Of a stretch of DNA of 64,000 nt, positions 42,227-54,135 are shown in pieces. The position numbers and the translations under genes are program-made. The first letter of the stretch is position 1. The number at the start of each line of letters is the position of its first letter. The notes under the pieces were generated by a model, which was not told the origin of the DNA, searched no databases, and worked only from the letters and a program-made list of their open reading frames with translations. Origin of the DNA: Blastocladiella emersonii ATCC 22665 (taxonomy: Eukaryota > Blastocladiomycota > Blastocladiomycetes > Blastocladiales > Blastocladiaceae). The DNA is taken from NCBI GenBank assembly GCA_025594325.1, contig JANHCV010000013.1, positions 868,001 to 932,000 of the forward strand, given 5' to 3'.

Positions 42227-45200
42227 TCACGCCTCGCCGCGAGCGAGCGCCGCCCGCGCGGCGACCTGCATCTCCTTCATGGCCGCGAGATCCCACGCGT
42301 CGCCCCCGCGCTCGGCCATAGCGAGGACGCGGGCCATGTTGGCGAGATCGACGAGCTCGACGCCGTCCTCCTCCTCGCCACCCACATCCTCGTCGCGGTG
42401 CTGCGCGCGCTCAAACTCGTCCGCGACCCGCTCAGCGTGGTCGACGACGTCCGCAGGCACGCCCGCCATGCGCGCGACGTTCATGCCGTGGGACCGTGGA
42501 CTCGCGCCCGGCGCGAGCGTGTACAGGAACGTGACCTGCTTGCTGCTGGCGTCTTCGAGGACGGCCATGTGGACGTTGTTGACGGGTCCCGCGGTGAACT
42601 CGGTGGTGAGTCCGTGGTAGTGCGTGGCGAAGACGACGCACGGGCGGACGCAAGTCGCGAGGTGGTGCAGCGTCGCAAACGCGATCGCGTGGCCGTCAAA
42701 CGTGGCGGTCCCGCGGCCGAGCTCGTCCATGAGCACGAGCGACCGCGGCGTCGCGACGCGCAGGATGCGCGCGGCCTCGTGCATCTCGACCATGAGCGTC
42801 GACATGCCCTGGACGACGGCGTCGCGGGCGCCGATGCGCGTGTGGACGGCGTCGAAGGGCGCGAGCGCGCACCGCGCCGCGGGGACGGGCGACCCGAGCT
42901 GCGCGAGGACCGCGAGCAGCGCGACCGTGCGCTGCGCCGTCGACTTGCCGCCCATGTTGGACCCGGTCAGGAGAAGCGACCGCGGCGTGCGGGCGTGGCC
43001 GAGCGCGACCGTCGTCGGGATGAACCACGGCTCGCGCGCAAAGCACGGGTGGCGCGCGTCGACGAGGTCGATCCACGCCCCGCTGCTGGTGTCGTCAGCG
43101 ATCTCGGGCGTGCAATCGAACCCGTTATCGTCCGCGGCGACCGCGAGCCCAGCGAGCACGTCGATCTCGGCGACGACACCCGCGAGCGCACGCCACGTGG
43201 CAGCGTGCTCGGCGAACTGCGCGAACACGGCGCGCGCCGCGGTATCGAGGTGCTGCGCGCGCACCTCCTTGTGCTCCTCGAGCTCCTCGTTCATCTTGGC
43301 GACCTCGGGCGCCATGTACCGCGCAACGGCTTTTGTCGCGGACACGCGGCGCCACGCGGCGGGCACCGTGGAGGTCGAGACGGGCACCTCGATCGTGTTC
43401 TTGTCCTTGCCGACGTCCTTGAACACGGCCTTGGCGCGCAGCTGCTGGCGCGCCGTGGTGAGGAACGTGCTGAGCCGGTCCTCGACGTCGCGCACCTGCT
43501 CGCACGCCGCGTCGTATTCGGCGACGACGCCGGGGCGCGGCTCGAGGTGGCCCGAGGCCGCGGCCGCGGCCGCATCGAACGCCGTCTCGAACCGCGCCAG
43601 CGTCGTGTCGGCGGCATCGATCACGGCCGAGTTGCCGACGAGCGCCGCGACACGCGCGGACGCGAGCGCGCCCGAGTCCACGAGCGCCTGGACCTCGCGC
43701 ACCGCGGCGACGGCGGCGCGGAGCCCCGCAAGCGTGGTGCAAAAGTCCTTGACCTTGCACCGGGCGACGACGACGGCGCGCGCGATACACCGATCGAGGT
43801 CCGGCACCCCGCGCATCGCGTTCCGCACCGAATCCCGATCCCCCGAATTCGCGCGCCACGCAGCAATCGCCTCCTGCCGCTCGCGGATCTTGCCCGCGTC
43901 GCGGAGCGGGTGGCACACCCAGACGCGCAGAAGGCGTCGGCCCATGGGCGTCGCGCACCGGTCGAGCGCTGGAAGCAACGCGCGCTCGCCGTCGAGGACG
44001 CCGAGGTTCGCGAGCGCGGCGCCGTCGAGCGCGAGGTACCCGGCGTCGCGTACGGGGTCCCACGCGGCCGCGGTCGCGCCCGCCAGGATGTCGTCGCGCT
44101 TGAGCCGCTGCAGGTACGCGGCGAGCCCGCCGAGCGCCTGCGCGGCGAGGTCGTCGCAGTCGGTCACGACCGCCGGTGCGCCCGCGGGCCAGATACCCGA
44201 CCACGCCGCGCGCGCGGTATCGGCGGCGGGGAACGAGGGCAGCGTCGCCCACTCGGCGTCGGGGCACACGGCTTTCGCGAGCCGCGTCGAGGCCGCCGCG
44301 AGCCCGCCGCGTGGGACCACGAGCTCGCGCGGGCGCACCTGCATCAGCAGGGTTTCGAGGGCGGACCGCGCCGGGTCGTCGGTGAACGAGGCGAGGTGCA
44401 GGGCGCCGGTGCTGGCGTCGAGGAAGGCGGCGGCGACGGCGCGTTCGCCGTTTTCGGAGGTCTCGGATTCGAGCAGGGCCATGCAGTACGTGGCGGCGTC
44501 GGAGGCGAGGAAGGCCGGGTCGACGAGCGTGCCCGAGGTGAGCACGGCCGTCAGCTCGCGGCGCATCACCTTGTCCTTTTTCGCGGTGCCCTTCTCGCGC
44601 AGCGCCTTGCCCGCGGCGGTCTCGGCCTGCTCGACCTTGGCCACCTTGTACCCGCGCGCGACGAACTTGATGGCCCAGTCCTCGAAGGCGGTCATCGGGA
44701 AGCCGGCCATCCGCATCGCACCGCGGCCGTTATCCGCGACACGCATGTCGAACTCGCGCTGGGCAATATCTGCGTCCCGTTCGTACAGCTCAGCGAACTT
44801 GCCCTTTTGGTATGCCAATATGGTGTCGAAGTACTGCGACTTGACCTCCCAGTAGTGGCGCTCAAAGTCGGAGAACTTGGCCCACGCCTCCTTGGGCACG
44901 TACAGCGACGACGGGTCGTAGTCGGGCTCGCCGGGCCGGCGGCCGTCGGCGTCGCGGATGTCCTCGAGCCACGCGTAGTTGTTCTTGTTGGTCTCGGCGA
45001 ACTTGGCGGTGCGCGCGTCGCGGCGCGCCGCGGACGTCGTGGTCGGCGTCGCCGCGACGCTGCCGCTACCCGAAAGCAGCGACGGCGTGCGCAGCGTCGC
45101 CTTGGGCGTCGGCGTGCCGCGGCGGCTTGTGCTCGGGGTGGTGGTGCGGCTCGGGGTACGGCTCGGCGTGCGCGACGCTATGTTTCGGGACGGGAGTGTC

Positions 45201-45862
45201 AGCGAGCGATCGGGCAAGTGGAGGGCGTGGCGAAAGCGTACACTTGGGCGTCATATCCTCATCCTCGTCGTCGTCGTGGGCCGCGTCGACCATCATAGCG
45301 TCGTCGTCTTCCGCATCGTGCGCCGACACGGCCGGCGGGCGGTAGTCATCGTCGTCGCCGTCGTCGTCCGAGTCGATGACGCGGGCGCGCTTTCGAGCGC
45401 TCGGCGTGGTTGGCTACAGGCTCGAAGGGTTAGTGCGTCTTCTGTGGCTCGCTCGCGCGATCGACCAAAGTGAGACCGTACCGTGGCACTCGCCGCGCGC
45501 TTGGCCGGGACCGACGGCGTCGTCGCAGCTGGCTTCCGAGCCGCTGGCGCCAGCGAGGGAGCCGGGCTCGCGGCGGGGACAGGTGCCGGAGCGGGCGTCG
45601 GGGTTGACTGAGACGGCACCGCCGCCGCGGAAGCAGCCTGCGACGCCGAGACCGACGGCTGCGAGGCCGAGACCGACGGCTGCGACGCCGAAGCCGACGA
45701 CGACGGCTGCGACGCAGCACTAGCCTGCGACGGCGTGGGCGTCTTGCGGCCAAAGAACTTGAACAGCGACGACTGCACGCGCTTGTCGGTGGGCGTGCCG
45801 AGGCCGAGGGGCTTCTTGGCGGATCCGCCGCCCGGCGTCTTAGAGCCCGGTGCGGACGACAT
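42227..45862 (-). CDS. MSH6: DNA mismatch repair protein MSH6
   Basis: Exons 45862-45482, 45413-45242 and 45177-42227 encode about 1167 residues; introns of 68 and 64 nt start GTACGG and GTACGC. The amino terminus carries a PCNA-interacting peptide, QSSLFKFF (about residue 30), then a Ser/Gln-rich spacer, a basic-acidic stretch (RKRARVIDSDDD) and the MutS core. The mismatch-wedge motif reads Phe312-Ala-Glu314 (GKFAELYE); the usual fungal/animal form is FYE, but the contact residues Phe and Glu are kept. The ATPase has Walker A GSNMGGKST (923-931) and Walker B LVLMDELGRGTATFDG. MSH6 pairs with MSH2 as MutS-alpha in the nucleus to recognise base mismatches and small loops. It is divergent from TAM41 across 138 bp. 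Confidence 0.93.
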
Positions 45863-46000
45863 GGTGCATGGGGTTACGTTGCGTCGTTCGTCGTCGCGAG
45901 GGCGGTGGTGGTCAAGTGGAGCGAGGGGAGGCCGGTGGATGATCAACATGAAATGCCCGTCGCCCACCCGCCGCCAGGTCGACGACGACGTTCGCTCGCC
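45863..46000. promoter_or_regulatory. Shared divergent promoter of MSH6 and TAM41
   Basis: The start codons at 45862 (minus) and 46001 (plus) leave only 138 bp, so both promoters and leaders must overlap. It has repeated CGTCGT/ACGACG elements but no copy of the composite motif. Confidence 0.6.
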
Positions 46001-47134
46001 ATGAATGCCATGAACCTGACCTACTCGGTGCACCGCGCCGCGCGCCTCGCCGTCGGCGTGCGCACCATCGCCGCGTCGCGCGGTCTCTCGCACTCGGCGC
46101 CGGTGCCGTCGGCGTCCGATATCGACCTGGCGCACGGCTCGCCGCGGGCGCAGGCGCTGAGTTCGCTGCTGTCGCACTTCCGGGCGCCGATCCGGTTCGC
46201 GTTCGCGTACGGGTCGGCCGTGTTCCCGCAGGCGGGCTACACCGCCGCCACCGACGCCGACGCGCCCATGGTCGACCTGGTCTTCGGCGTGACGCACGCG
46301 GCGCACTGGCACTCGATCAACCTGGCGCAGAATCCGGGTCACTACTCGGGCCTCCGCCATCTCGGCAGCTCCGCGGTCGCCGCGGTGCAGGACGCGGGCG
46401 CGGGCGTGTACTACAACCCGTACGTGACGCTGCCGTGCGGGACGAGCGTCAAGTACGGCGTCGTCTCAATCGACCGGCTCACGTCGGACCTGGCGCGGTG
46501 GGACTCGCTGTACCTCGCGGGCCGCATGCACAAGCCGATCCAGGTGCTCCGCCACGACTCGCGCGTGTCGCTCGCGCAGTGGGCGAACTTGGCGCACGCG
46601 CTGCGCGTCGCGTTCCTCTCCCTCCCCCCAACTTTTGCGACCGACGACCTGTACCGCGCCGTCGCCAGCATGTCGTACCGCGGCGACTTCCGCACCGCGA
46701 TCCCGGGGCTCGAGAACCCGCACAAGGTCACCAACTTGGTCGCGCGCCAGGCATACTACTTCGCGCACATCTACCGCCCGCTGATCGCCCCCGGCCCCGA
46801 CGCCGAGTTTTCCGAGATCGCCGCGTGGAATGGGGATACGGTCGAGGTCAGCGCCGAACCCAAGACGCGCGCCGCGATGCTCGCCGCGCTCCCGCCCAAG
46901 TTCCTCGCGCGCGTCGCCAACGCGTTCGGGCACGTGGGCGAGGTCGACCACGCGGCGGCCATGACGATGGCGACGTCGCCGAAACTGCGGGATGCGATTG
47001 ATAAGGCCCTCGTGCGCACGATCGCCCGCCCCGCGCTCGTCCAGTCGGCCAAGGGCGTGCTGACCGCGGGCCCCGCCAAGACGGTCGCGTACGCGGCGGC
47101 CAAGATCCGCAAGGGCGTGGCGGCGAAGAAATGA
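46001..47134 (+). CDS. TAM41: Mitochondrial CDP-diacylglycerol synthase Tam41
   Basis: A single-exon 377-residue protein. Residues 1-32 (basic, no acidic residues, HRAARLAVGVRTIAASRGL) look like a mitochondrial presequence. The nucleotidyltransferase core follows: FAYGSAVFPQ (Gly71-Ser72; family YGSGVFPQ), MVDLVFGV with Asp92, HAAHWHSINLAQNPGHYS, YYNPYVTLPCGTSVKYGVVS and LYLAGRMHKPI. Tam41 makes CDP-diacylglycerol on the matrix side of the inner membrane, the first committed step to cardiolipin. The C-terminal Lys/Ala-rich helix is usual. In the glycine motif the third position is Ala instead of Gly. It ends 12 bp before the tail-to-tail membrane-protein gene. Confidence 0.92.
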   Translation: MNAMNLTYSVHRAARLAVGVRTIAASRGLSHSAPVPSASDIDLAHGSPRAQALSSLLSHFRAPIRFAFAYGSAVFPQAGYTAATDADAPMVDLVFGVTHAAHWHSINLAQNPGHYSGLRHLGSSAVAAVQDAGAGVYYNPYVTLPCGTSVKYGVVSIDRLTSDLARWDSLYLAGRMHKPIQVLRHDSRVSLAQWANLAHALRVAFLSLPPTFATDDLYRAVASMSYRGDFRTAIPGLENPHKVTNLVARQAYYFAHIYRPLIAPGPDAEFSEIAAWNGDTVEVSAEPKTRAAMLAALPPKFLARVANAFGHVGEVDHAAAMTMATSPKLRDAIDKALVRTIARPALVQSAKGVLTAGPAKTVAYAAAKIRKGVAAKK

Positions 47135-47146
47135 TTGAATGGATGT

Positions 47147-50100
47147 CTATTCTTCACTACTACGCTGCGCCAGCATCGCCGCCGCCTCGTCCAACATCTC
47201 GGACGGGGGTGAAGTGAACGCGAACTGCGCAACCGTACGCGCGGCCGCGAGCCACGCTGCGTCGTCGCCTGTCATGGCCGCGAGGCGCGCTTGCGCGAGG
47301 GCGTGCACGCCTGCGAGGTCGGACGCGGTGCCTGGCGAGGTGGCGAGGGAGAGGGCCGACAGGGATTTGGCGGCGATGGCGTGGAGGTCGTCGGTCGTGG
47401 ACTACACGCGCGAGGGGAAGGAGGGTGGGTGAGTGCGGGCGGGGTCACTGACGAGAGAGAAGCAGGGGGCGAAGGTGATGATGGGTTTGAACTGTTTTTG
47501 TCTTTTTTTTTTGTGATGTGATAGCGGGGCGGGGTACAGCGAAGGGAGAGGGAACGATTTCAACGGAATCAAAACGGCGAGAAACGAGAGCAGCGACCAC
47601 GGCCACGACCATGGCCACGGCGGACGCGACGCAGACGAGCGCCGCCGCCCGCCGACCACGACCACGGCCACGCCTCGGGGGGAGCAAGGGAATCAAACCA
47701 TGTTCGCAACCGCATCCTTGGCGGCTGTAGCAGTACTTACCTCGTTGTTGGACCGGTACAGCGCGCGGCGGAGCGACGCCGAGATGGACCGGAGCGTCGA
47801 TGTCGCGGAACTCGCCGCGCTCGTCGTTGGCGCAGGCTCGGGCCGGCGGGACCAGTCGTGCACAGGCGTCGGCGTCGTGACATCCTCCTCATCATCATCC
47901 TCGTCCCCCTCGTCCGACCCATACACCGAGTCGGGCCGGCGGTGCCGCCGCCCGCCGAACTCGGCGTACACGGGCGAGTACAGACTCCCCGCGTCCCCGT
48001 CCCCGTCGACACCCGGGTACGCCGCGTCCGCGTCCGCATCAAACTCGCCGCGGTACAGGTGCATCGACGACCGCGAGTACTCGGTGGCGGTATCCGCATG
48101 GAACGACGCGGCGGTCGGGGTCCGCGCCGCGCGGGTAGCGGGGGTCCGGCCGCCGCCGCTTGCGCTGGCGCTGGCGCTGCCCGCGCCGCCCGTGTGGATC
48201 TCGGTGCGGACCGAGGACGTGGAACTGGACGAGTCGTACCCGGCGGTCGCGGCGGCGCCGAGACTGTGCGGGCCCGTCGCAGCGTGGCGGTGAGACGCGT
48301 TCGACCCGGACCCGGACCCGGACCCGCGGCGCGACGGCGCGCCCGAGTGCAGCCTAGGCATCGACGCGATCGAGAGGGTATCGAGCTCCACATCTTCCTC
48401 GCCCGCACCTTCGTCACCTCCATCGAGCCGCTGCATCTCCTCCTCCTCGCCCTCCTCCGCGTCATCCCCCTCATCCTCATCCACACTGAGCCCACCAAAC
48501 TCGGCCGCCTTGATCGCGCGCGCGTCGAGGTCATCGTGCGACACGGCGCGCGCGTGGTGCATCATGAGGTGCGGCCGCGGGAGATGGCTCGCGACGAGGT
48601 GGTACTTTCGCGGCGAGTGCGGCAGGCCCATGCGGCCGTACGGCAGCGAGCGCGCGGGGGACGCCATGCGGCGGCGCGACCCGCGGAGTGTCGCGGCGGT
48701 CGAGATGCGGAGCTGCGGCGGGAGTCGGCGCTGGCGAGGGGTGAGCAGGCCGGGGTCGGTGCAGATCGACTCGTCGTCGTCGTGGGAGTCGAGGTCGCCG
48801 GCCTCGGCGTCGTCCGTGTACGCGTCGGACGTGTCGTCGTACTCGTCCTCGGTCGTCGACACGGGCGGGCCGGGCGCGGGCGCGGGCGCCGTGTGCCGGC
48901 GGATGTGGTGGGGGTGGATGGGTTCGGGGCTCGCGGTGCGCGTGAAGCCCGTGGCGGCCGGGGTGGGCGTGCGGACCGACTTGAACGGCGATCCGCCGCG
49001 GCGCCCACCCCCACCGGTACCCATGAACCGGCGCATCGGGCTGCGCGGGATCGGCGGGACGGGCGGAACCCCCGCCGACCGCGACAGCGGCTGCTGCGGA
49101 ACCGTCTCGGTCGTCGTCGGCGGTGGCGTCCGGGTCAGCACCCGCTCGCGCTGCCCGCCTCCGGCGACCGCCGCCGTGTGCCAGTCATGCAGCCGCGCGA
49201 GATCTTCGGAATCGAACGTAGCGAGGGACCACCGCGACGTCCCCCCTGCCGCCCTCAACCCCGTCCGCGGGCGCGGGACGGGGACCGGCGGCGCGTCGGC
49301 GTCGGGCGCGAACACGGACCCTCCGGCGGCGGTCGCGAACGTGGTGCCCGAGTGCGAGTGCGAGCGGGACCGCGGGAAGTCGAGCGTCGTGTCCAGGGTC
49401 GCGGCACGCGCGGGCGGCGGCGGCGGGGGAGCGACGCGCGAGGGAGGCGCGCCGAGGAAGGTGCGGTAGTCGCGCGGGGCGAACTCGTCGGTTGCCGATG
49501 AGGATTTTTCGGGTTTGCCGGAGTCGCCCGCGAGCAGTGGTGTGTTTTCGCCGCCGCGGCGGTTGCCCGCGAACGCCGACGCGCGGTCGCCCCCAGCGGT
49601 GCGCCTTGACGAGCGGACGGACGCGTACCGCGACGAGGAGTCGAGGTTCGAGGAGGAGGGTGGCGAGGCGGAGAGCGGGGCGGGGAGGAGCGCGGGTTGC
49701 GCGACGGTGGAGCCGGGCCACGGGGGCAGGACGGCAGCGCACGCGCGTGCATGGGCGTGCTCAAGTAGCGGGAGCAGCGACGAGACGGCGAGGTACGCGA
49801 GGACGGGCGCGAGGCGCGGGTGCGGCAGCGTCGCGAGGGTGATGGTCTTGGCGAGGGCGTAGATGGCGGTCACCTGTCCGACAAAGTTAGCGATGGCGGG
49901 CGGAGTTTGACAGAGCGGGGAACTGTACCAGCGTAACGAGCAGCGGCGACACCACAAACCTGCCCGTCACCATCCCCGCCGCGAGGAGCACGACGCGCGA
50001 AAAGTTCACAATGGCGAGATCGACAACGCTCGCCGGGTGCTTGCCCGTGACCGGGTCCGGCCCCGCGGCGGCGAGCGGGACGAACAGGGCGACCGAGCAC

Positions 50101-50618
50101 ACGAGGTCGAGGGCGACGAGGACGGCGAAGGCGCGGCGCGAGACGACGGCCGCGCGCATTCTTTCCCCCCAAAACCTTGGCGGCGCGGCGGCAGCGGCGG
50201 CAGGGCGCACGGGAAGCAGCGTGAGCGACGGCGTCGGCGACCTCGCCATGGTGGCGGGCGGGACGACGTAGAGCGGGTTGAAGGCGCCGATGGGCGCGGA
50301 CCCGTTACCCGCGGCGGTGCCGCCGTTGTTGGACAGGATGCGCGAGGTCGGCGGGATGCCGAGCAGGCTGTCGGACGGGTGCGGCGGGAACTCGGCCGAG
50401 GGGCCCGCGAGCGTTGCCGGCGCAGCGGCGGGGGGTGGTGGCGACGCCCGCTGCCTGCCGTTCCGTGGCGGCGCGGGCGGGGGCGGCGGGGGAGGGGACA
50501 GCAGCGGCGGGAAGTGCGCGCGCAGGTCCTCGTACGAAGACGCGGCGACGGGCCGTTGCGGCGCCGGCGCGGGTTTCGGGTGGCCCGAGGAGAGCCAGCC
50601 GGTGCTGGACGAGGCCAT
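47147..50618 (-). CDS. Large multi-pass membrane protein with long disordered cytosolic region
   Basis: Exons 50618-49929, 49873-47741 and 47401-47147 give about 1025 residues, all phase 0. Intron 1 is 55 nt (GTACAG..CTAAC..ACAG); intron 2 is 339 nt, long for this window, with a textbook GTAAGT donor. A Pro/Ala-rich start leads to at least four hydrophobic segments: AFAVLVALDLVCSVALFVPL; VVDLAIVNFSRVVLLAAGMV and on across the first splice; and LAPVLAYLAVSSLLPLL. The central ~600 residues are Ser/Thr/Pro/acidic low complexity. The last exon is an Ala-rich helical tail (HAIAAKSLSALSLATSPGTA). If intron 2 were not removed the protein would stop at 47693. No family recognised; a vacuolar or plasma-membrane scaffold is possible. 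Confidence 0.65.
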
Positions 50619-51547
50619 GGCTTCGGGGTGGGACGATGGGTTACGAGGGGGAGACGGATTCGAGGAACGACGGGCCAGCCGAAGACGGGAAGGAATGCAA
50701 GGGAGCAAGTGCGGCAAGTTGCGATGTCAGCGTCGAAGCTTCATGGGATAGGTTGCGGATGGTCGTTGGGAGAAGCGATGGGTTGCGAGACGAGGGTGGG
50801 AGGAGAAGCCCGGCCGGCGAGGCGGGGGCGGGCCAGCAAGCCCGCGGCGTGGGAAATCCGCTCTCTCCTCTGCTCTCACGTCAGTGCCGCTCTGCTCTCG
50901 CTCGGCAAACGTTCAGCAATCGGACGTGACCGGGCTGGGCAGCACGGCGGGGCGAGGTGAGGTGACCAACCTTATTCTTGGGCCGGGCCGGGCAGCAGCG
51001 AGGTGAGGCGGCGACCGCGACCACCGCAGCAGCAGCACTTGTCCCGGCGTCACGCCAGCCCTGCAGCTGCCTGCATCTAGAAGCCGCGAGTGGATCGGCG
51101 GCCGATCGTTCGCTCTCCGCCTCCCGAACGAACAACGAACGGATGGCGCCCATTCGGAGTGTGAGACGCGCCGTGAGACGCGACGGGAAACCACGCCAGA
51201 GTCGCGTGTTCTCACCGAGACGGTGTGCCGCGCGGGGTGGTCGCGGAGGGCAGGCAGGCGCGGCTGAGACGGGCGGCGGCGGCGGTGCGGCGCAACGCGC
51301 TTTCCAGGGGAAGTGACGCGTCGCTGAATCACCGTGACGCGCGCTGACCTCACCGCCTTCCGCGCGGGGGAGGTGTGGCCATCGCAAGGAGAGGAAAGCG
51401 GGTCGCGCGACTGGGCCACGTGGGCGCAGCTGACCCCGTTGACGCGCACCCTCGCCGACGCGTCGCGCTCATCGCTCCTCTCTCTTCCTCACCCGCAACT
51501 AATTACGCACCGAGACACCATGCAACGCACCCCATGAACCAACCGCA
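50619..51547. other. Intergenic between divergent membrane-protein and FHIP genes
   Basis: GC-rich, with several GACGCGTC/GACGCGAC boxes at about 51165-51330 and one at 51458, 90 bp before the FHIP start. No gene or repeat array is recognised. Confidence 0.45.
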
Positions 51548-54135
51548 ATGAGCCTCCTCTCGCGCCTGCTCGCCGCCGTGCGCGACCCGGGCTCGGTCCC
51601 CGCCAGCACCGCCACCGTGGCCCCCGCTTCCGCTTCGCCGTCGCCGCTGCGCCAGGGGTACCTCGCCACGGCGGCTGCTGCTGCTGCCGCGGCCGCCGCG
51701 TCGACACCCACGAAACCCAATGGCGTCGGCAGCCCCGTCGGCAGCGACTCGGCCGCGCTGCTCGACCGGTTCCACCGCGCGTGGTCGCACATCCAGTCGG
51801 CCGTCTTCTACGCCGACACCGCCGACCGCGGCACCGAGGTCCCCGTCGACGACGCCGCGCGGCATCTCTCCGTGCTCGTCGCGACGCTCGTGCAGGAGGC
51901 TGGTCCCACGGATCCCGCCACAACGAGTTCAGCCTCCCCACTGCGCCGCACTTCGCGACGGAAACCGTGCCTCGACTACCTGCTGACGCACCACGTCCTC
52001 GACAAGCTCGTCGAGCTGTCGGAAAACGACCAGCCCGCGGGCCTGCGCGGCCATGTCATCCGCGCCTTCACCGCGCTCGTCGCGCGGCTCGACGACCGCT
52101 TCCTCATCCACGACCCCGTCCACCGCGCGTCCGTCCGCCTCATCCACTCGTGCCTCGACCACGTACGCCACGCCAACCTCTACGAGCACGAGCTGTTCGC
52201 CTTCGCCCACGTCGTCTGCGATAAGGTCCACCGCGCGCCCGAGCTCCTGTGGGTCCTGTTCCACGACCGCAGGCACTGGTCGCGAGAACCGGTGCCTGTC
52301 GCGGTGGCGGGGTCGCCGCATACGCCGTCGCGACGAACACTGCATCGGTCGTCGTCCAGCATCGCCTCGTCCTCCGATATCACCCCGCCCGCGCCGCCAC
52401 CACTCGACTTCCCCCTCTTCGAGTTCCTCCTGCGCGGCGTGCACCGCGACGGCTTCCCGGGCACCGCGTCGCGCGCCTCGCTCGTCCTGCTCCTCGCGCA
52501 CGCGACCGGCCTGTTCCGCGAGTACCTCCTCACCCGCAGCGAATTCCTCGACAACCTCGCCGCGTCGCTCTCCGCGCTCTTCGCCGCCCTGGTCTCCACC
52601 GACCCGCAAGACCGCAACACGTACGCGCGCCCGCTGTTCCTCGAGTTCGTTGCCTTCCTCGACCACGCCGTCCGCGCGTGTCCCTCGGCCACCGTCGTCC
52701 TCGCGCTGCTGGCGAGGATCCGGACGGTCGTCCTCGACGCCGTCGTCGCCCCGCTCCTGTGCCGCGCGCTCGCCACGCCGTGGGACGCCGAGCAGGTGTA
52801 CGATACCCTCGCGCACCTCGACGCGGTGCTGGGCGTGCTTGGGGTGGACGAGGAGGGTGGGCCCGTCGCGCGGCTCGTTGTCGAGTTTCTCCTCGCCGAC
52901 CCCGCCACCACGGCGTCGCGAGCGGGTGAGGCGGAGGCGGACCTACTCGCCCGCATCGAGCACGCCGTCGAAGCCGACGCGAAAGCGCACGCGCGCGACC
53001 CCGCGGCCTCGCTCCGCGAGTCGGGGCTTGCGCGCGCCGTCTCCGCCGTCTCCCTCACTTCTTCCGCTGATGCCCGCCCCGCCACCCCGCCAAGACGTAC
53101 CTCCCGCTCCCCGCGCACCGTCATCCTCGCCGAATTCGCCCGCCTCGCGTCCGGCCGCCCGCTGTCGTTCACCGGCCGACCCGATACCCCCGACTCGCGC
53201 GCGGGCTCGCCTGTTGACGTGACCACGTCCGCGGAGGAGATGGCGGGGCTCGAGCGCAAGTCGCGCATCGTGCTCGTCCTCCTGCACGGCGTTGTGAGAA
53301 GGAATCCGGGGTTCGCTGTGCCGCTGCTCGTCGGGACGGGGGCGGGGGAGGGAGAAGGGGTGGTGGGTCTGCAGGAGTACGCGGCGCGCGCGGAGAAGTG
53401 GTTCGCGGCGGCCGAGGCCGCGGGGCGCGTCAAGGCCGAGTTCTGGGCGGCGCGCGGGAGCGGGGTCGAGCCGTACCTCGCCGCGGCGGAGGCGGAGGTG
53501 GTTTTTGGGGGAGAGGACGAGGAGATCGATTTCGCGGCGGTGCAAGAAGAGGACGAGGACGCGATCGCTGAGCGGTGGCTCTCACCCACCTCCTCCGCCC
53601 CCGCCGCCGCTGCTGCCGCCACGCCGCGCTCCCCCAGCGCCGCATCGCCCACCCCCACACCCATGCCCAACGACGGCCAAGACCGCGACACGTTCCTCGC
53701 TCATCTCGTCTCCGCCGCAGCACAGTGGTCCGCGCGCCCGCCCGCCGTCAACCTGCTCGTCACGGGCATCCTCACCGCGCTCGCCGCCGGCCGGCCCGCG
53801 GGCGCGGCGAACGTGGCGAGGGTCGCGGGGGAGTGGGCCAGGGTCGTGGTCGCGGGGATCCCGGCTGCGGTTATGGTACGTGATGATGGTGAAGATTGGG
53901 TTGGAGTGGGTGGCTGACGTTTTGGCGGAACTTGTAGCTCCAGTTCGCGCACGACGAGGAAGGAGGACCAGGACCAGGAGGGGAAGACGGGCTGACGCGG
54001 CGCGAGCGGTCCGAGAACTCGCGCATCATGGCCGAGTTCGCCAAGGAGGCCGTCGCCGTGTTCCTCGTCCACGCCGCGCGGTGTGAGCGCGTTGTTGCCG
54101 TCTTGCCAGTGGCTGCGGCGGGGGTCGCGGAGTGA
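51548..54135 (+). CDS. FTS-and-Hook-interacting protein (FHIP/RAI16-like)
   Basis: Exons 51548-53875 and 53938-54135 (intron 53876-53937, 62 nt, GTACGT..TGTAG, phase 0) encode about 841 residues, the usual size. After an Ala-rich lead, the helical RAI16-like domain is clear: LDYLLTHHVLDKLVELSEND, then GLRGHVIRAFTALVARL and DPVHRASVRLIHSCLDHV, followed by further helical repeats (LFEFLLRGVHRDGFPG, ASLVLLLAHATGLFREYLL). Near the end, QWSARPPAVNLLVTGILTAL matches the family's NxLLTG segment. FHIP joins Hook and FTS in the complex that couples early endosomes or other cargo to dynein. The last exon ends ERVVAVLPVAAAGVAE; another small intron could exist there. Confidence 0.8.

Noticed and set aside
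42398-45298. Very long plus-strand open frames (966 and 743 codons) opposite MSH6
   Set aside because: They are Arg/Ala/Gly-rich shadows of a GC-rich minus-strand gene; the minus strand has complete MutS motifs.
47858-49501. 547-codon plus-strand frame
   Set aside because: Antisense of the membrane-protein exon with extreme Arg content and no domain.
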